Shown one piece after another: positions 1 to 7,852 of a DNA stretch of 64,000 nt (within the stretch, counting starts at the first letter, position 1; the number at the start of each line of letters is the position of its first letter). The DNA comes from Rhodococcus qingshengii (lineage in GTDB: Bacteria > Actinomycetota > Actinomycetes > Mycobacteriales > Mycobacteriaceae): positions 124,001 through 188,000 of the forward strand of contig NZ_JAJNCL010000005.1 of assembly GCF_021025955.1 (NCBI RefSeq), read 5' to 3'. A model generated the notes under the pieces. That model was not told the origin of the DNA, made no database searches, and was given only the letters and a program-made list of their open reading frames with translations. Both the position numbers and the translations under genes were made by a program.

Positions 1-323
1 CAGTTGCGGCCGCCGGCATTGGTGACCAGGATTCCGCCGCCAGGTCCCGGAGCCGTGACCAGTTGGCGAATCAGTTCCTGGCCGCGCTCGGCACGCATGT
101 CCACCGAGAGTGAGCGTTTGCCCTTGTTGAGCCCGGTCCAGTAGATGCTTTCACCCTCGGCCGTCACCGGCCATCGGTTGTAGTCGGAGGCTCCTCCGAT
201 CGGATCGATCCGGATCACGTCCGCACCGAGTTGTGAGAGAGTCAGCCCGCACAGGGGTGCGGCGACAAAGCTCGAGACCTCGACGATGCGAAGCCCGGAC
301 AACGGGCCTGGGGTCTGAGTCAT
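1..323 (-). CDS. CoA transferase family III, 5' part only (2-methylfumaryl-CoA isomerase-like)
   Basis: About 107 N-terminal residues are visible; the rest lies beyond the window edge. The start is an ATG preceded by GGAGG seven bases upstream. The protein opens with the family III (CaiB/BaiF) pattern LSGLRIVEVSSFVAAPLCG, followed by the LGADVIRIDPIGG and LNKGKRSLSVD segments that bind CoA in this fold. Family members move CoA between carboxylic acids, or within one acid in 2-methylfumaryl-CoA (mesaconyl-CoA) isomerase. The two genes upstream on the same strand encode a mesaconyl-CoA hydratase-like protein and a CitE-type lyase, so a C5 dicarboxyl-CoA substrate is the natural guess. The catalytic Asp lies further on and cannot be checked here. 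Confidence 0.85.
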   Translation of the reverse strand, partial: MTQTPGPLSGLRIVEVSSFVAAPLCGLTLSQLGADVIRIDPIGGASDYNRWPVTAEGESIYWTGLNKGKRSLSVDMRAERGQELIRQLVTAPGPGGGILVTNAGGRN

Positions 324-354
324 CTGTGTTCCTCCGGGGTAGAAGAGTGTGCGG

Positions 355-1353
355 TCATGCCATCAACACGGTGAAACGCCAGTCGAGGACCGGATTTTGT
401 GTTGCAGAAGCATTGTGGGAGAACACGAGTGAACGCAGCTGCACTGCGGTTCCGTGTTCGAGGGGCGACGAACCTTCGACGTGCAGTTCGCTCGAGAGGG
501 TATCGCCCTCGTGAACGGGTCCGGTGTGATCGCACGAGTGCCACCCCAGCACTGTCGCCACGTTCGGCAGTGCGCGAGTTGCCTGGGCGAGAGCAATCCC
601 GATGGTGTGGCCGCCGTAGACGAGGCGACCGTGGGCGCCGACGCGCTCGTCGTGGTGCGTCGCTGCGATGTTCAAGCTCAGCCGGGCAAGTTCGGGTGCA
701 CTGGAGACGACGTCGCCGCTACTGTGGAAGACGGAGCCCACCAAGTCGGAATCGAAGTGCCTGCCGGGTACCCGATCTCGATATGTGTCGAGGTCCCAAC
801 CGTCAGGTGATACGTACGGCGCCGGTTCGGACGGACCGATCACGGAGAGGTCGTCGGCGTGGCGAGTTCTCGTCTCGATCGGGTCGGGGCTCAGCGGGAG
901 CATGGCGCAGCGGTAGAAGTCGAGGACCGTGTTGCCGTTCTGGTCAGCGGACGTCATCCGTAGCGCGGCAAGTCCGGTGGCGGCGCGTCCCGGCTTGGCC
1001 GAGTTCTCCCGTAGACCGACCACTTCGGTCCGTGTGTACAGGGTGTCGCCGAGCACGGGGAAGCGGTGGAATCGCAGTCCGCGGTAGAAGAGGTTCGCCT
1101 TGACATGGTGAGTCACCACGGTGGACTGACCAATGGCAACATCGGTGACCAGTCCTGGATTCGCCACTGGTGCAGTAGAACCCGTGATGCTCGCCGCTAG
1201 GTGTGCGTCGAGAGGCAGGCGCATGCGGTCGCCGAGGATTGCCTGATGGGCGGCGGCGAGTCCACTGGTCAACGTTACCGCGGGGGCTTCGTCGAAGATC
1301 TGTCCGTGGGTGAGGTCGTCGAAGTACGGTCCTCCTACGTAGTGCGCGCTCAT
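355..1353 (-). CDS. MaoC-like double hot-dog hydratase, mesaconyl-CoA hydratase (Mch)-like
   Basis: 332 residues with two tandem hot-dog domains of the MaoC type. The first domain (about residues 5-155) has the FFxD/FDDLTHGQ opening and the segment ANLFYRGLRFHRFPVLGDT followed by VVGLREN. That segment resembles mesaconyl-CoA hydratase (beta-methylmalyl-CoA dehydratase) of the 3-hydroxypropionate and ethylmalonyl-CoA pathways. The second domain contains the catalytic-type stretch RLVYGGHTIGIALAQ. Its ATG overlaps the stop of the upstream lyase gene (ATGA), so the two are translationally coupled. With the lyase it could interconvert mesaconyl-CoA, a hydroxylated C5 acyl-CoA and its cleavage products. 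The exact regiochemistry (C1- or C4-CoA) is not deducible from the sequence. Confidence 0.8.
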   Translation of the reverse strand: MSAHYVGGPYFDDLTHGQIFDEAPAVTLTSGLAAAHQAILGDRMRLPLDAHLAASITGSTAPVANPGLVTDVAIGQSTVVTHHVKANLFYRGLRFHRFPVLGDTLYTRTEVVGLRENSAKPGRAATGLAALRMTSADQNGNTVLDFYRCAMLPLSPDPIETRTRHADDLSVIGPSEPAPYVSPDGWDLDTYRDRVPGRHFDSDLVGSVFHSSGDVVSSAPELARLSLNIAATHHDERVGAHGRLVYGGHTIGIALAQATRALPNVATVLGWHSCDHTGPVHEGDTLSSELHVEGSSPLEHGTAVQLRSLVFSHNASATQNPVLDWRFTVLMA

Positions 1354-2225
1354 ACGGTGACTCCTTCGGCTCGGGCAAGCGTACGACGCGCTGCCACGGC
1401 CACAGCTTCGTCGAGCATCTGACCGTCGAGTTGGGCGGCGCCCGAACCCAGGGCCTCGGCTTCTTCGAGTGCGGTCAATACCCGCCGGGCCTCACTGACA
1501 GCGTCCTCCGAAGGGGTGAATGCGCCAGTGGCCGAGTCGATCTGCGCCGGGTGGATGACCCATTTGCCGTCGAATCCGAGAGCGCTGGTCCAGTGCGCAG
1601 CGCGCCGGAAGGCGTCGTCGTCGGCGATGCCGAGAAAGGGCCCGTCGATTGCTGCGATGCCGGCTGCACGGCAGGCGATCAGGATTCTGTCCTGGACGGC
1701 AAGCCAGTGTTCCGACAGCGCCGAGCGCGAGCGACCCAGTGCTGCACCGAGATCGGCGTATCCGATGATCGCGCCCTGGAGGCGAGGAGTCGCGCGGGCG
1801 ATGGAGTCGGCATTCTGGACGCCGAGCGGAGTTTCGATCAGTGCTTGCAAGGTGGTGTGGTGCCCGCCTGCAGTCGCGAGGATCTGTTCGGCCTCGAGCA
1901 GTTCGTCGGACGACTCGACCTTCGGGACGATCACGCTGGTCAGCGATTCTCCGAGGGCGCCGCAGGCGATCAGGTCGTCGCGGGCCCACGGCGTTGCCAG
2001 GCCGTTGATCCTCACCGAAATGGTGCGCGTCGCACCGAACTCCTGCACCAGCGCGGTGACGAGGGCTCGCGCCAGGTCCTTGTTTGCCGAAGTGACAGCA
2101 TCCTCGAGGTCGAGAATCACCTCGTCTGCGCTCGATGCGATGGCTTTGCGCGCCTTGCGCTCGTCCGAACCCGGTGCGACCAGAGACGCGCGGCGTCTGG
2201 TCGAGCGGTAGTGGTTCTCGTCCAT
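1350..2225 (-). CDS. CitE/HpcH-HpaI family acyl-CoA lyase (malyl/citramalyl-CoA lyase-like)
   Basis: 291 residues, the usual length of a stand-alone CitE-type lyase. The TIM-barrel signatures are present in order: SLVAPGSD near the N terminus, the acidic pair in VILDLEDAV (about 37-44), the arginine in VRINGL, the ALIETPLG glutamate and GYADLGAALG. These residues bind Mg2+ and the acyl-CoA in malyl-CoA, beta-methylmalyl-CoA and citramalyl-CoA lyases, which split a hydroxyacyl-CoA into an acyl-CoA and glyoxylate or pyruvate. It is the first gene of the leftward operon and overlaps the hydratase gene by 4 bp. The promoter faces an acyl-CoA dehydrogenase gene. The substrate is inferred from neighbours only. 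Confidence 0.85.
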   Translation of the reverse strand: MDENHYRSTRRRASLVAPGSDERKARKAIASSADEVILDLEDAVTSANKDLARALVTALVQEFGATRTISVRINGLATPWARDDLIACGALGESLTSVIVPKVESSDELLEAEQILATAGGHHTTLQALIETPLGVQNADSIARATPRLQGAIIGYADLGAALGRSRSALSEHWLAVQDRILIACRAAGIAAIDGPFLGIADDDAFRRAAHWTSALGFDGKWVIHPAQIDSATGAFTPSEDAVSEARRVLTALEEAEALGSGAAQLDGQMLDEAVAVAARRTLARAEGVTV

Positions 2226-2256
2226 GTGTGTCGATTACCTCGATCTGGGGTTCAAA

Positions 2257-2398
2257 TGTACGGCCAGTTGTGAAAGTGGTGAGCTGCCGTGAACGGCGTT
2301 GATGTGCACCGAACTGCCTCGATGCTGGCAGTTGCTGCGTATCCATGTCAAGGAGCGGTATTGACATTGCGCGAACAATATCGAAATATGGCCGTACA
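2257..2398. promoter_or_regulatory. Divergent promoter region with mirrored 10-bp sites
   Basis: The 199-bp gap between the lyase gene and the acyl-CoA dehydrogenase gene carries TGTACGGCCA at 2257-2266 and its exact reverse complement TGGCCGTACA at 2389-2398, one near each start codon. A plausible -35 TTGACA lies at 2361-2366, with an AT-rich -10 region around 2384-2390 that abuts the right-hand site. The layout suggests one regulator controlling both operons. The GntR/UTRA gene in the rightward operon is the obvious candidate. Confidence 0.5.
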
Positions 2399-2424
2399 AA
2401 CTTTTTTCAAGTCGAGGCGGATTC

Positions 2425-3576
2425 ATGCTCAAACTCAACGACGAAGAGACATTCCTGATCGAAACCGTGCGCCGGTTCGTCGACCGAGAGGTCAAGCCCA
2501 CGGTTCAGGAGGTGGAGCACGCGAACGAGTATCCCGAGAAGTGGATCGATCAGATGAAGCAGATCGGGATCTACGGTCTCGCGATTCCCGAGGAGTACGG
2601 CGGATCGCCGGTGTCCATGCCCTGTTATGCGCAGGTGACGCAGGAACTGTCGCGAGGGTGGATGTCCCTGGCGGGAGCGATGGGCGGTCATACGGTGGTC
2701 GCGAAGCTCATCTCACTGTTCGGTACCGAAGAGCAGAAGGTGAAGTATCTGCCGCGAATGGCAACCGGTGAGATCCGGGCAACCATGGCGCTCACCGAGC
2801 CTGGCGGTGGCTCCGATCTGCAGGCCATCACGACCAACGCCAAGAGCGACGGCACAGATCTGGTCGTCAACGGGGCCAAGACGTGGATCACCAATGCCCG
2901 CCGGTCCGGCGTGATCGCCTTGCTGTGCAAGACCGATCCGAGTGCAAGCCCTCGGCATGCGGGCATCTCGATCGTTCTCGTCGAGCACGGCGAAGGACTG
3001 ACCGTCTCCCGCGATCTCCCGAAGCTCGGGTACAAAGGCGTCGAGAGTTGTGAATTGTCCTTCGACAACTACCGAATCTCCGAGTCGGCCATTCTCGGTG
3101 GCACTCCTGGCAAGGGATTCGGGCAGATGATGAAGGGGCTCGAGACCGGCCGTATCCAGGTGGCCTGCCGTGCGCTGGGCGTCGCCACGGCTGCACTCGA
3201 GGATTCGCTTGCCTACGCGCAGCAGCGCGAGAGCTTCGGGCAGCCGATCTGGAAGCACCAGTCGATCGGGAACTATCTCGCCGACATGGCAACCAAGTTG
3301 ACTGCGGCACGGCAGCTGACCTGGCACGCGGCGCAAATGTACGACAGCGGCGAGCGGTGCGACATGGAGGCAGGCATGGCCAAGCTGTACGCCTCAGAGG
3401 TGGCAATGGAAATCGCGTTGTCCGCCGTCCGCATCCACGGCGGTTACGGCTACTCGACGGAGTACGACGTCGAACGGTATTTCCGTGATGCGCCGCTGAT
3501 GATCGTCGGTGAGGGAACCAACGAAATTCAGCGAAACGTGATCGTTTCGCAGTTGGTTGCCCGCGGCGGTCTGTGA
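2425..3576 (+). CDS. Acyl-CoA dehydrogenase
   Basis: 383 residues, a typical length. The N-terminal helical domain is followed by the FAD-binding beta domain with ATMALTEPGGGSD (about 125-137) and KTWITNA (about 152-158). The C-terminal helical domain ends in GEGTNEIQRNVI, where the glutamate is the usual catalytic base of the short/medium-chain class. It oxidises an acyl-CoA to the 2-enoyl-CoA and passes electrons to ETF. The ATG at 2425 has GAGGCGG upstream. It heads an operon with a GntR regulator, a MaoC hydratase and a thiolase, which together make a beta-oxidation-like sequence missing only a hydroxyacyl-CoA dehydrogenase. A branched or dicarboxylic acyl-CoA substrate is possible given the divergent lyase operon. 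Confidence 0.9.
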   Translation: MLKLNDEETFLIETVRRFVDREVKPTVQEVEHANEYPEKWIDQMKQIGIYGLAIPEEYGGSPVSMPCYAQVTQELSRGWMSLAGAMGGHTVVAKLISLFGTEEQKVKYLPRMATGEIRATMALTEPGGGSDLQAITTNAKSDGTDLVVNGAKTWITNARRSGVIALLCKTDPSASPRHAGISIVLVEHGEGLTVSRDLPKLGYKGVESCELSFDNYRISESAILGGTPGKGFGQMMKGLETGRIQVACRALGVATAALEDSLAYAQQRESFGQPIWKHQSIGNYLADMATKLTAARQLTWHAAQMYDSGERCDMEAGMAKLYASEVAMEIALSAVRIHGGYGYSTEYDVERYFRDAPLMIVGEGTNEIQRNVIVSQLVARGGL

Positions 3577-3607
3577 CGGCCCGGTGAGCAAGTAGGATCA
3601 TGTCGCT

Positions 3608-4354
3608 ATGAGTGGTAAGGAAAGAGAGACGGAGCCGGCGTACCAACGCCTCTCTCGTGAGCTTCGTCAGCAGATCTCTGCCGGTACCTACCGCGACGGC
3701 ATTCAACTGCCCACCGAATCCGAACTGGCGCAGCATCATGGCGTGAGCCGACAGACCGTCCGCCGAGCCTTTCACGACCTCGTTGCCGAGGGCATCGTGT
3801 ACCGGGTACCCGGGCGCGGAACGTTCGTGACCGAGAACAGTGGCCGCTATCTCCGTCATCTCGGGTCCATCGAAGATCTCATGAACCTTTCGCGGGATAC
3901 GACGATGGAAGTAGTCTCACCGCTGCAACGGCGCGTGGACATCGAGGCTGCCAGTCGGCTTCGGCTCGACACCGACGTCGTGTACACCGTGGTCTTTCGG
4001 CGGATACACGAAGGAGTTCCGTTCGTCCAGACGACGGCGCATCTGCCGGAGGCGATAGCTCGTCAGATCATCGACCTTCCTGCCATGGCTGCCGGTGCAG
4101 TCAGCGCCAACACGGTGATCGGCCTACTGGAACCGCTGATCGACAGTCCGATTGTCGAAGCAGCACAATCGATCACGGTGTCCCCGGCGACGGCGGACGT
4201 AGCCAGGGACGTCGATTGCGAGATCGGGCACGCCATGTTGCGGGTAGACCGGTTGTACTCCAACGCGCAGGGCGTCGCCAACGAGTTGTCGGTGAGTTAC
4301 TTCTTGCCTGAGCAGTACACGTATCGGGTGACACTGCGCCGGGGCGCACATTAG
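3608..4354 (+). CDS. GntR-family regulator, HutC/FarR subfamily with UTRA domain
   Basis: 248 residues. The winged helix (about 10-80) contains LPTESELAQHHGVSRQTVRR and the wing GIVYRVPGRGTFV, both classic GntR features. The rest (about 95-240) is a UTRA ligand-binding domain. It starts 31 bp after the acyl-CoA dehydrogenase and is followed by the MaoC gene, so it is probably embedded in the operon it controls. The mirrored sites in the divergent promoter are its likely targets. The ligand is probably an acyl-CoA or the free acid, which cannot be read from the sequence. The last codons fall inside a tandem 23-bp duplication. Confidence 0.88.
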   Translation: MSGKERETEPAYQRLSRELRQQISAGTYRDGIQLPTESELAQHHGVSRQTVRRAFHDLVAEGIVYRVPGRGTFVTENSGRYLRHLGSIEDLMNLSRDTTMEVVSPLQRRVDIEAASRLRLDTDVVYTVVFRRIHEGVPFVQTTAHLPEAIARQIIDLPAMAAGAVSANTVIGLLEPLIDSPIVEAAQSITVSPATADVARDVDCEIGHAMLRVDRLYSNAQGVANELSVSYFLPEQYTYRVTLRRGAH

Positions 4355-4389
4355 AGCTGCGCCGGGGCGCACATTAGAGCTGCGCCGGG
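4334..4389. repeat. 23-bp tandem duplication across the gntR stop codon
   Basis: The 23-bp unit at 4334-4356 is repeated exactly at 4357-4379, and a third, 10-base partial copy follows at 4380-4389. The unit starts CTGCGCCGGGGCG and includes the last codons and TAG stop of the regulator gene. The first copy supplies the stop, so the second does not alter the protein. It looks like a slippage duplication and lengthens the gap to the next gene. Confidence 0.9.
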
Positions 4390-4434
4390 CGCTGTTGCTT
4401 TTCTTTGCTGTTCAACACCTTTCAGGAGAGAACT

Positions 4435-4887
4435 ATGCGAATTTTCAACGGAATCGACGAAGTAGAGACGGCTGTCGGTGAGCACTTGGGCTACAGCGAG
4501 TGGTTCCCGGTCACACAGGATCGGATCGACAAGTTCGCCGACGCCACCGAGGATCACCAGTGGATTCACGTGGATCCCGAGCGCGCAGCGCAGGGGCCGT
4601 ACGGCGGAACCATCGCCCACGGCTATCTGACTCTTTCGTTGTTGCCGGTGCTCGGCGCTCAGGTGATGCGTGTCGACGGAATCTCCATGACCGTGAACTA
4701 CGGCAGCAACAAGGTGCGATTCCCCGAACCGGTCAAGGTCGGTTCTTCGGTGCGGGCAGGTGCGGAGATTCTTTCCTTCGAGCGCACCGCGAAGGGCGCG
4801 ACGATTGTCGTGCGGTACACGATCGAAATCGAAGGAGCGGGTAAACCGGCGCTGGTGGCGGATACCGTGCGCCTGTTGGTCTCCTGA
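4435..4887 (+). CDS. MaoC-family (R)-specific enoyl-CoA hydratase
   Basis: 150 residues, a single hot-dog hydratase. I chose the ATG at 4435 because GGAGAG lies just upstream and the homologous sequence begins there (MRIFNGIDEVETAVG); an in-frame ATG 30 bp upstream has no ribosome site. The signature FADATEDHQWIHVDPERA, then GPYGGTIAHGYLTLSLLP, contains the catalytic Asp and His of R-hydratases (Mycobacterium HtdZ/Rv0130 type). It adds water to a trans-2-enoyl-CoA to give the (R)-3-hydroxyacyl-CoA. It lies between the regulator and a thiolase in a beta-oxidation-like operon. Confidence 0.88.
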   Translation: MRIFNGIDEVETAVGEHLGYSEWFPVTQDRIDKFADATEDHQWIHVDPERAAQGPYGGTIAHGYLTLSLLPVLGAQVMRVDGISMTVNYGSNKVRFPEPVKVGSSVRAGAEILSFERTAKGATIVVRYTIEIEGAGKPALVADTVRLLVS

Positions 4888-4927
4888 ATCCTTTTCCATT
4901 CTTCCAGAACGAGATTCGAGGTCAGTT

Positions 4928-6124
4928 GTGAAACGAGCAGCATTGGTCGCGCCGGTCCGAACCGCGGTGGGCCGTTTCGGAGGGGCACTTCGTGACGTGC
5001 CTGCGGAAAGTTTGGCCGCCACTGTCGTCAAGGAGACCGTGCGTCGTAGCGGAATCGATCCGTCCCGCATCGACGACGTCGCGATGGGGCAGTCGTATGC
5101 CAATTCGGAGGCACCGTGCATCGGAAGGTGGGCGGCGCTCGAGGCAGGGTTGCCGATTTCGGTAGCCGGCTTCCAGACGGATCGCCGATGTGGAACGGGT
5201 CTGCAGGCCATCGTTACCGCGGCCATGATGGTCCAGACGGGTGCGGCCGACGTGGTTCTCGCGGGTGGCGTCGAATCGATGAGCGGGATCGAGCACTACA
5301 CCACCGGAGCGCGGTGGGGCACCAAATCCGGTGGGCTGCAACTGTTCGACCGCCTCGATCGTGGTCGAGAGCGCTCGCAACCCGAGTGGCGTTTCGGCCG
5401 GATCAGCGGAATGATCGAAACGGCCGAGAACGTTGCGACACGCTGCGGGATCACGCGGGAAGAGTCGGACGCCTTCGCCGTCGAAAGTCACCGAAAAGCT
5501 ACACTGGCAAGAGAATCCGGCCGCTTCGACGCCGAAATCGTCACCGTCGAACTGACGGATCGAAAAGGGAACGTCACACGGTTTCGTGCTGACGAGGGGA
5601 TCCGTCCGGATACCTCACTCGAAATCCTGGCACGGCTGCGTGCGGTGACCGAGGGAGGCGTCGTGACCGCCGGTAACGCCAGCCAACAGAATGACGCTGC
5701 GGCAGCGATGTTGGTGGTCGCCGAGGATCGTCTGGACGAGCTGGGGCTGGAACCCATCGGGTTCCTCGACAGCTGGGCCGCGGCCGGTTGTGAACCGGCG
5801 CTGATGGGCCTCGGGCCGGTTGCCGCCGTCTCGAAACTGTTTGCTCGGACAGGGGCAGGCTTTGCCGATTTCGATCTGGTCGAGCTGAACGAGGCGTTTG
5901 CGTGCCAGGTTCTCGGCGTCGTGAAGGAATGGGGCTTCGAGGACCTCGATCGACTGAACGTCAACGGTTCCGGCATCTCGCTCGGGCACCCCGTGGGAGC
6001 GACAGGTGCGCGTATGGCAACAACCGCGCTTCACGAACTCGGCCGTCGCGGCGGCGGAAAAGCGCTGTTGACCATGTGTATCGGCGGTGGCCAGGGCATG
6101 GCAGCCGTGGTGGAGTCTGCCTGA
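4928..6124 (+). CDS. Thiolase (acetyl-CoA acyltransferase)
   Basis: 398 residues. The start is a GTG (VKRAALVAPVRTAVGRFGG in frame), since translation upstream of it is not thiolase-like. All four catalytic landmarks are present: the nucleophilic cysteine in RRCGTGLQA (about 88), NEAFA, the histidine in GISLGHPVGATGAR (about 355) and the second cysteine in LTMCIGGGQG near the end. It cleaves a 3-ketoacyl-CoA with CoA, or condenses acetyl-CoA. It is the final gene of the acyl-CoA dehydrogenase operon, 40 bp after the hydratase. No dedicated 3-hydroxyacyl-CoA dehydrogenase is seen nearby. Confidence 0.92.
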   Translation: MKRAALVAPVRTAVGRFGGALRDVPAESLAATVVKETVRRSGIDPSRIDDVAMGQSYANSEAPCIGRWAALEAGLPISVAGFQTDRRCGTGLQAIVTAAMMVQTGAADVVLAGGVESMSGIEHYTTGARWGTKSGGLQLFDRLDRGRERSQPEWRFGRISGMIETAENVATRCGITREESDAFAVESHRKATLARESGRFDAEIVTVELTDRKGNVTRFRADEGIRPDTSLEILARLRAVTEGGVVTAGNASQQNDAAAAMLVVAEDRLDELGLEPIGFLDSWAAAGCEPALMGLGPVAAVSKLFARTGAGFADFDLVELNEAFACQVLGVVKEWGFEDLDRLNVNGSGISLGHPVGATGARMATTALHELGRRGGGKALLTMCIGGGQGMAAVVESA

Positions 6125-6184
6125 CGAGGTTCGCTTCTGGGTACACTTGCGGCGGGGGATCGGAAGTTCTACGGAGGCAGTCGG

Positions 6185-6568
6185 TTGACGAATGCAGCAG
6201 ACACCAGTGGCGCGCTGAGCGTCGAGGATGTTCGTCGCGCCAGGGCTGCACTCGAGGGTCTCGATGTCACCAGTTGGTCCGGTCGCTTCGAGCTTCTCTC
6301 CGACGCCAACCGTCTGCGTCTGTTGCTCTGCCTTCACCACGCACCGGGTATCTGCGTCACGGATCTGTCCGTGGCGCTGGGGATGAGCGGCACAGCCGTC
6401 TCACATGCGCTGCGGCTACTGCGTAGCCAGGGGTGGGTGAGCGCGACGCGTGACGGCCGATCGATGCGATACCAACTGGCAGACGACACCGTTCACCAAC
6501 TGTTGCATTCGATCGGCGCCACGCATTTTCACGACGAGACACCCACCCCCGGCCACACGCACAGCTGA
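6185..6568 (+). CDS. ArsR/SmtB-family regulator with His-rich tail, probable metal sensor
   Basis: 127 residues, starting at TTG 6185 after ACGGAGG. The winged helix spans about 30-98, with the recognition helix in CVTDLSVALGMSGTAVSHAL and the wing SATRDGRSMRYQLA. The last helix and tail carry D100, D101, H104, H108, H114, H116, H124 and H126. The acidic/His helix and His-rich tail resemble the alpha-5 sites of CzrA and NmtR, which sense Zn, Ni or Co. Cys49, Cys57 and His51-His52 might also contribute. No metal transporter is adjacent, though an Nramp gene lies about 10 kb away. The metal assignment is inference; the family assignment is firm. Confidence 0.85.
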   Translation: MTNAADTSGALSVEDVRRARAALEGLDVTSWSGRFELLSDANRLRLLLCLHHAPGICVTDLSVALGMSGTAVSHALRLLRSQGWVSATRDGRSMRYQLADDTVHQLLHSIGATHFHDETPTPGHTHS

Positions 6569-6575
6569 CCGTTTC

Positions 6576-7001
6576 TCAAGGAGTCGCGAAGAACTTCTCG
6601 ACGGCCGGTGCAGCGTTCGGGTTTCCGTTGGTGATTCCCGCGCCGACCCCGGCAACCGTTCCGATGACTCCACCGACGATGCAGCCGGCGATGAAGTTCG
6701 GGAAGATCGACAGGCAACCGATTCCGACGCCGAGGTTGGCTCCGATGAGCGTCGACTGCACGCCGCCGTTGTTCCAGCCGATATTGACCTCGTTGGCCAT
6801 CGTGTCGAACGCGGCTTGCTTCGGATCGTTACCGGGGAAGAGCATCAACGCCGCCTGGCTGTTCGACTCGGCGGTCGGGGTCAGTAGGGGTTGGGACGGA
6901 TCGAAGCCCGCATTCGGGGGCGCTGCGACCGCGGTGCCGGCTCCAGCGCCGACAGCGGCGACAACGAGAACGGACATGGTGAGAGTTCGGGACAGTTTCA
7001 T
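6576..7001 (-). CDS. Small secreted protein of unknown function
   Basis: 141 residues. I start at the ATG beginning MKLSRTLTM, which gives a clean signal peptide (residues 1-26: basic, then hydrophobic AVGAGAGTAVA) with cleavage before APP. The longer upstream reading has no signal-like start. The mature part holds a Gly/Val/Ile-rich segment with two cysteines (about 95-130: GVGIGCLSIFPNFIAGC, then GGVIGTVAGVGAG) and could insert in a membrane. Such small exported proteins with a glycine-rich hydrophobic hairpin are common in mycolic-acid bacteria and mostly uncharacterised. It is convergent with the ArsR gene, 7 bp away. I do not assign a function. Confidence 0.75.
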   Translation of the reverse strand: MKLSRTLTMSVLVVAAVGAGAGTAVAAPPNAGFDPSQPLLTPTAESNSQAALMLFPGNDPKQAAFDTMANEVNIGWNNGGVQSTLIGANLGVGIGCLSIFPNFIAGCIVGGVIGTVAGVGAGITNGNPNAAPAVEKFFATP

Positions 7002-7184
7002 GGGGACGGCCAATCTGTCTGTGTGGAACCAGTCGTGAATGGTAGCGGTGCAGTTCGCTAGCCGGAACTCCACCGTCTGGATCGATCGTGCGGACCTCCT
7101 CGGGCACAACGGGACCCGTCGTCTCCGCGCGACGGGCCGTGTTTGGTGGCTACCCGACTCCGGGTGCCCTGAAACCGCCCAGTC

Positions 7185-7835
7185 TCATTCGTTTTTCGAC
7201 AACCGCGCACGCAATTCTTCGACCTCGGCAGTAAGCCGATCGACCTCGGCTTGCAGGGGTTGGCGTGCCAGAGCGAGGGATTCGTCCATGCGCTCCTTGT
7301 CGAAGCGAGGTGTGATGTTTCGACTGCAGTTCCAGTCGAACGCTTCGACGTCGATGACGATGGAACGCTGGGCTTTTGCCGTCATGGTGCCGCCGGGAAC
7401 TTGCAAGAGCTGTTGCAGTAGTGCAGGGTCCTCGTCCGCCTCGATCACGTGCGCACGCCCGTAGATCTTCAATCTCGTCCGCGTCGGGTAGTCGATGACG
7501 AACAGCGAGATGCGATTGTTCGCTTCCAGATTGCCGAGCGTCACGAATTGCTGATTGCCGGGAAGATCGGCGAATCCGATTCGATTCGGACCCAACACAT
7601 GCAGGAATCCGCGCGGGCCGCCGCGATGTTGGACGTACGGCCAACCGTCGGGCGTCACCGTGGACATGAAGAAGGAATCCACGGATTTCACGAATCCCTG
7701 AGCGCGGAAATCGAATTCCATCGGACCTTCGTCGGGCTGATCGAGCTTTGAACCGTAGACGGTGAAACTCCCGGTCGACCGCTGACGCTCCACCGCAGCG
7801 GGGGAGAAGGCGATGTGTGCGTATCGGGTCGACAT
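7185..7835 (-). CDS. Pyridoxamine 5'-phosphate oxidase-like flavin-binding protein
   Basis: 216 residues, starting at an ATG with AGGAGATAAAGA before it. The split beta-barrel of the PNPOx-like fold covers about residues 30-175: FFMSTVTPDGWPYVQHRGGP, then NRISLFVIDYPTRTRLKIYG. These are the FMN phosphate-binding and dimer strands. The last 40 residues are a predicted coiled coil (QAEVDRLTAEVEELRARL), an addition seen in some actinobacterial members. It probably binds FMN and acts on a small molecule or as a flavin-dependent reductase; true pyridoxamine oxidation is unlikely from the divergence. It lies 17 bp after the DNA glycosylase gene and may be cotranscribed. Confidence 0.8.
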   Translation of the reverse strand: MSTRYAHIAFSPAAVERQRSTGSFTVYGSKLDQPDEGPMEFDFRAQGFVKSVDSFFMSTVTPDGWPYVQHRGGPRGFLHVLGPNRIGFADLPGNQQFVTLGNLEANNRISLFVIDYPTRTRLKIYGRAHVIEADEDPALLQQLLQVPGGTMTAKAQRSIVIDVEAFDWNCSRNITPRFDKERMDESLALARQPLQAEVDRLTAEVEELRARLSKNE

Positions 7836-7852
7836 TCTTTATCTCCTGGTGC

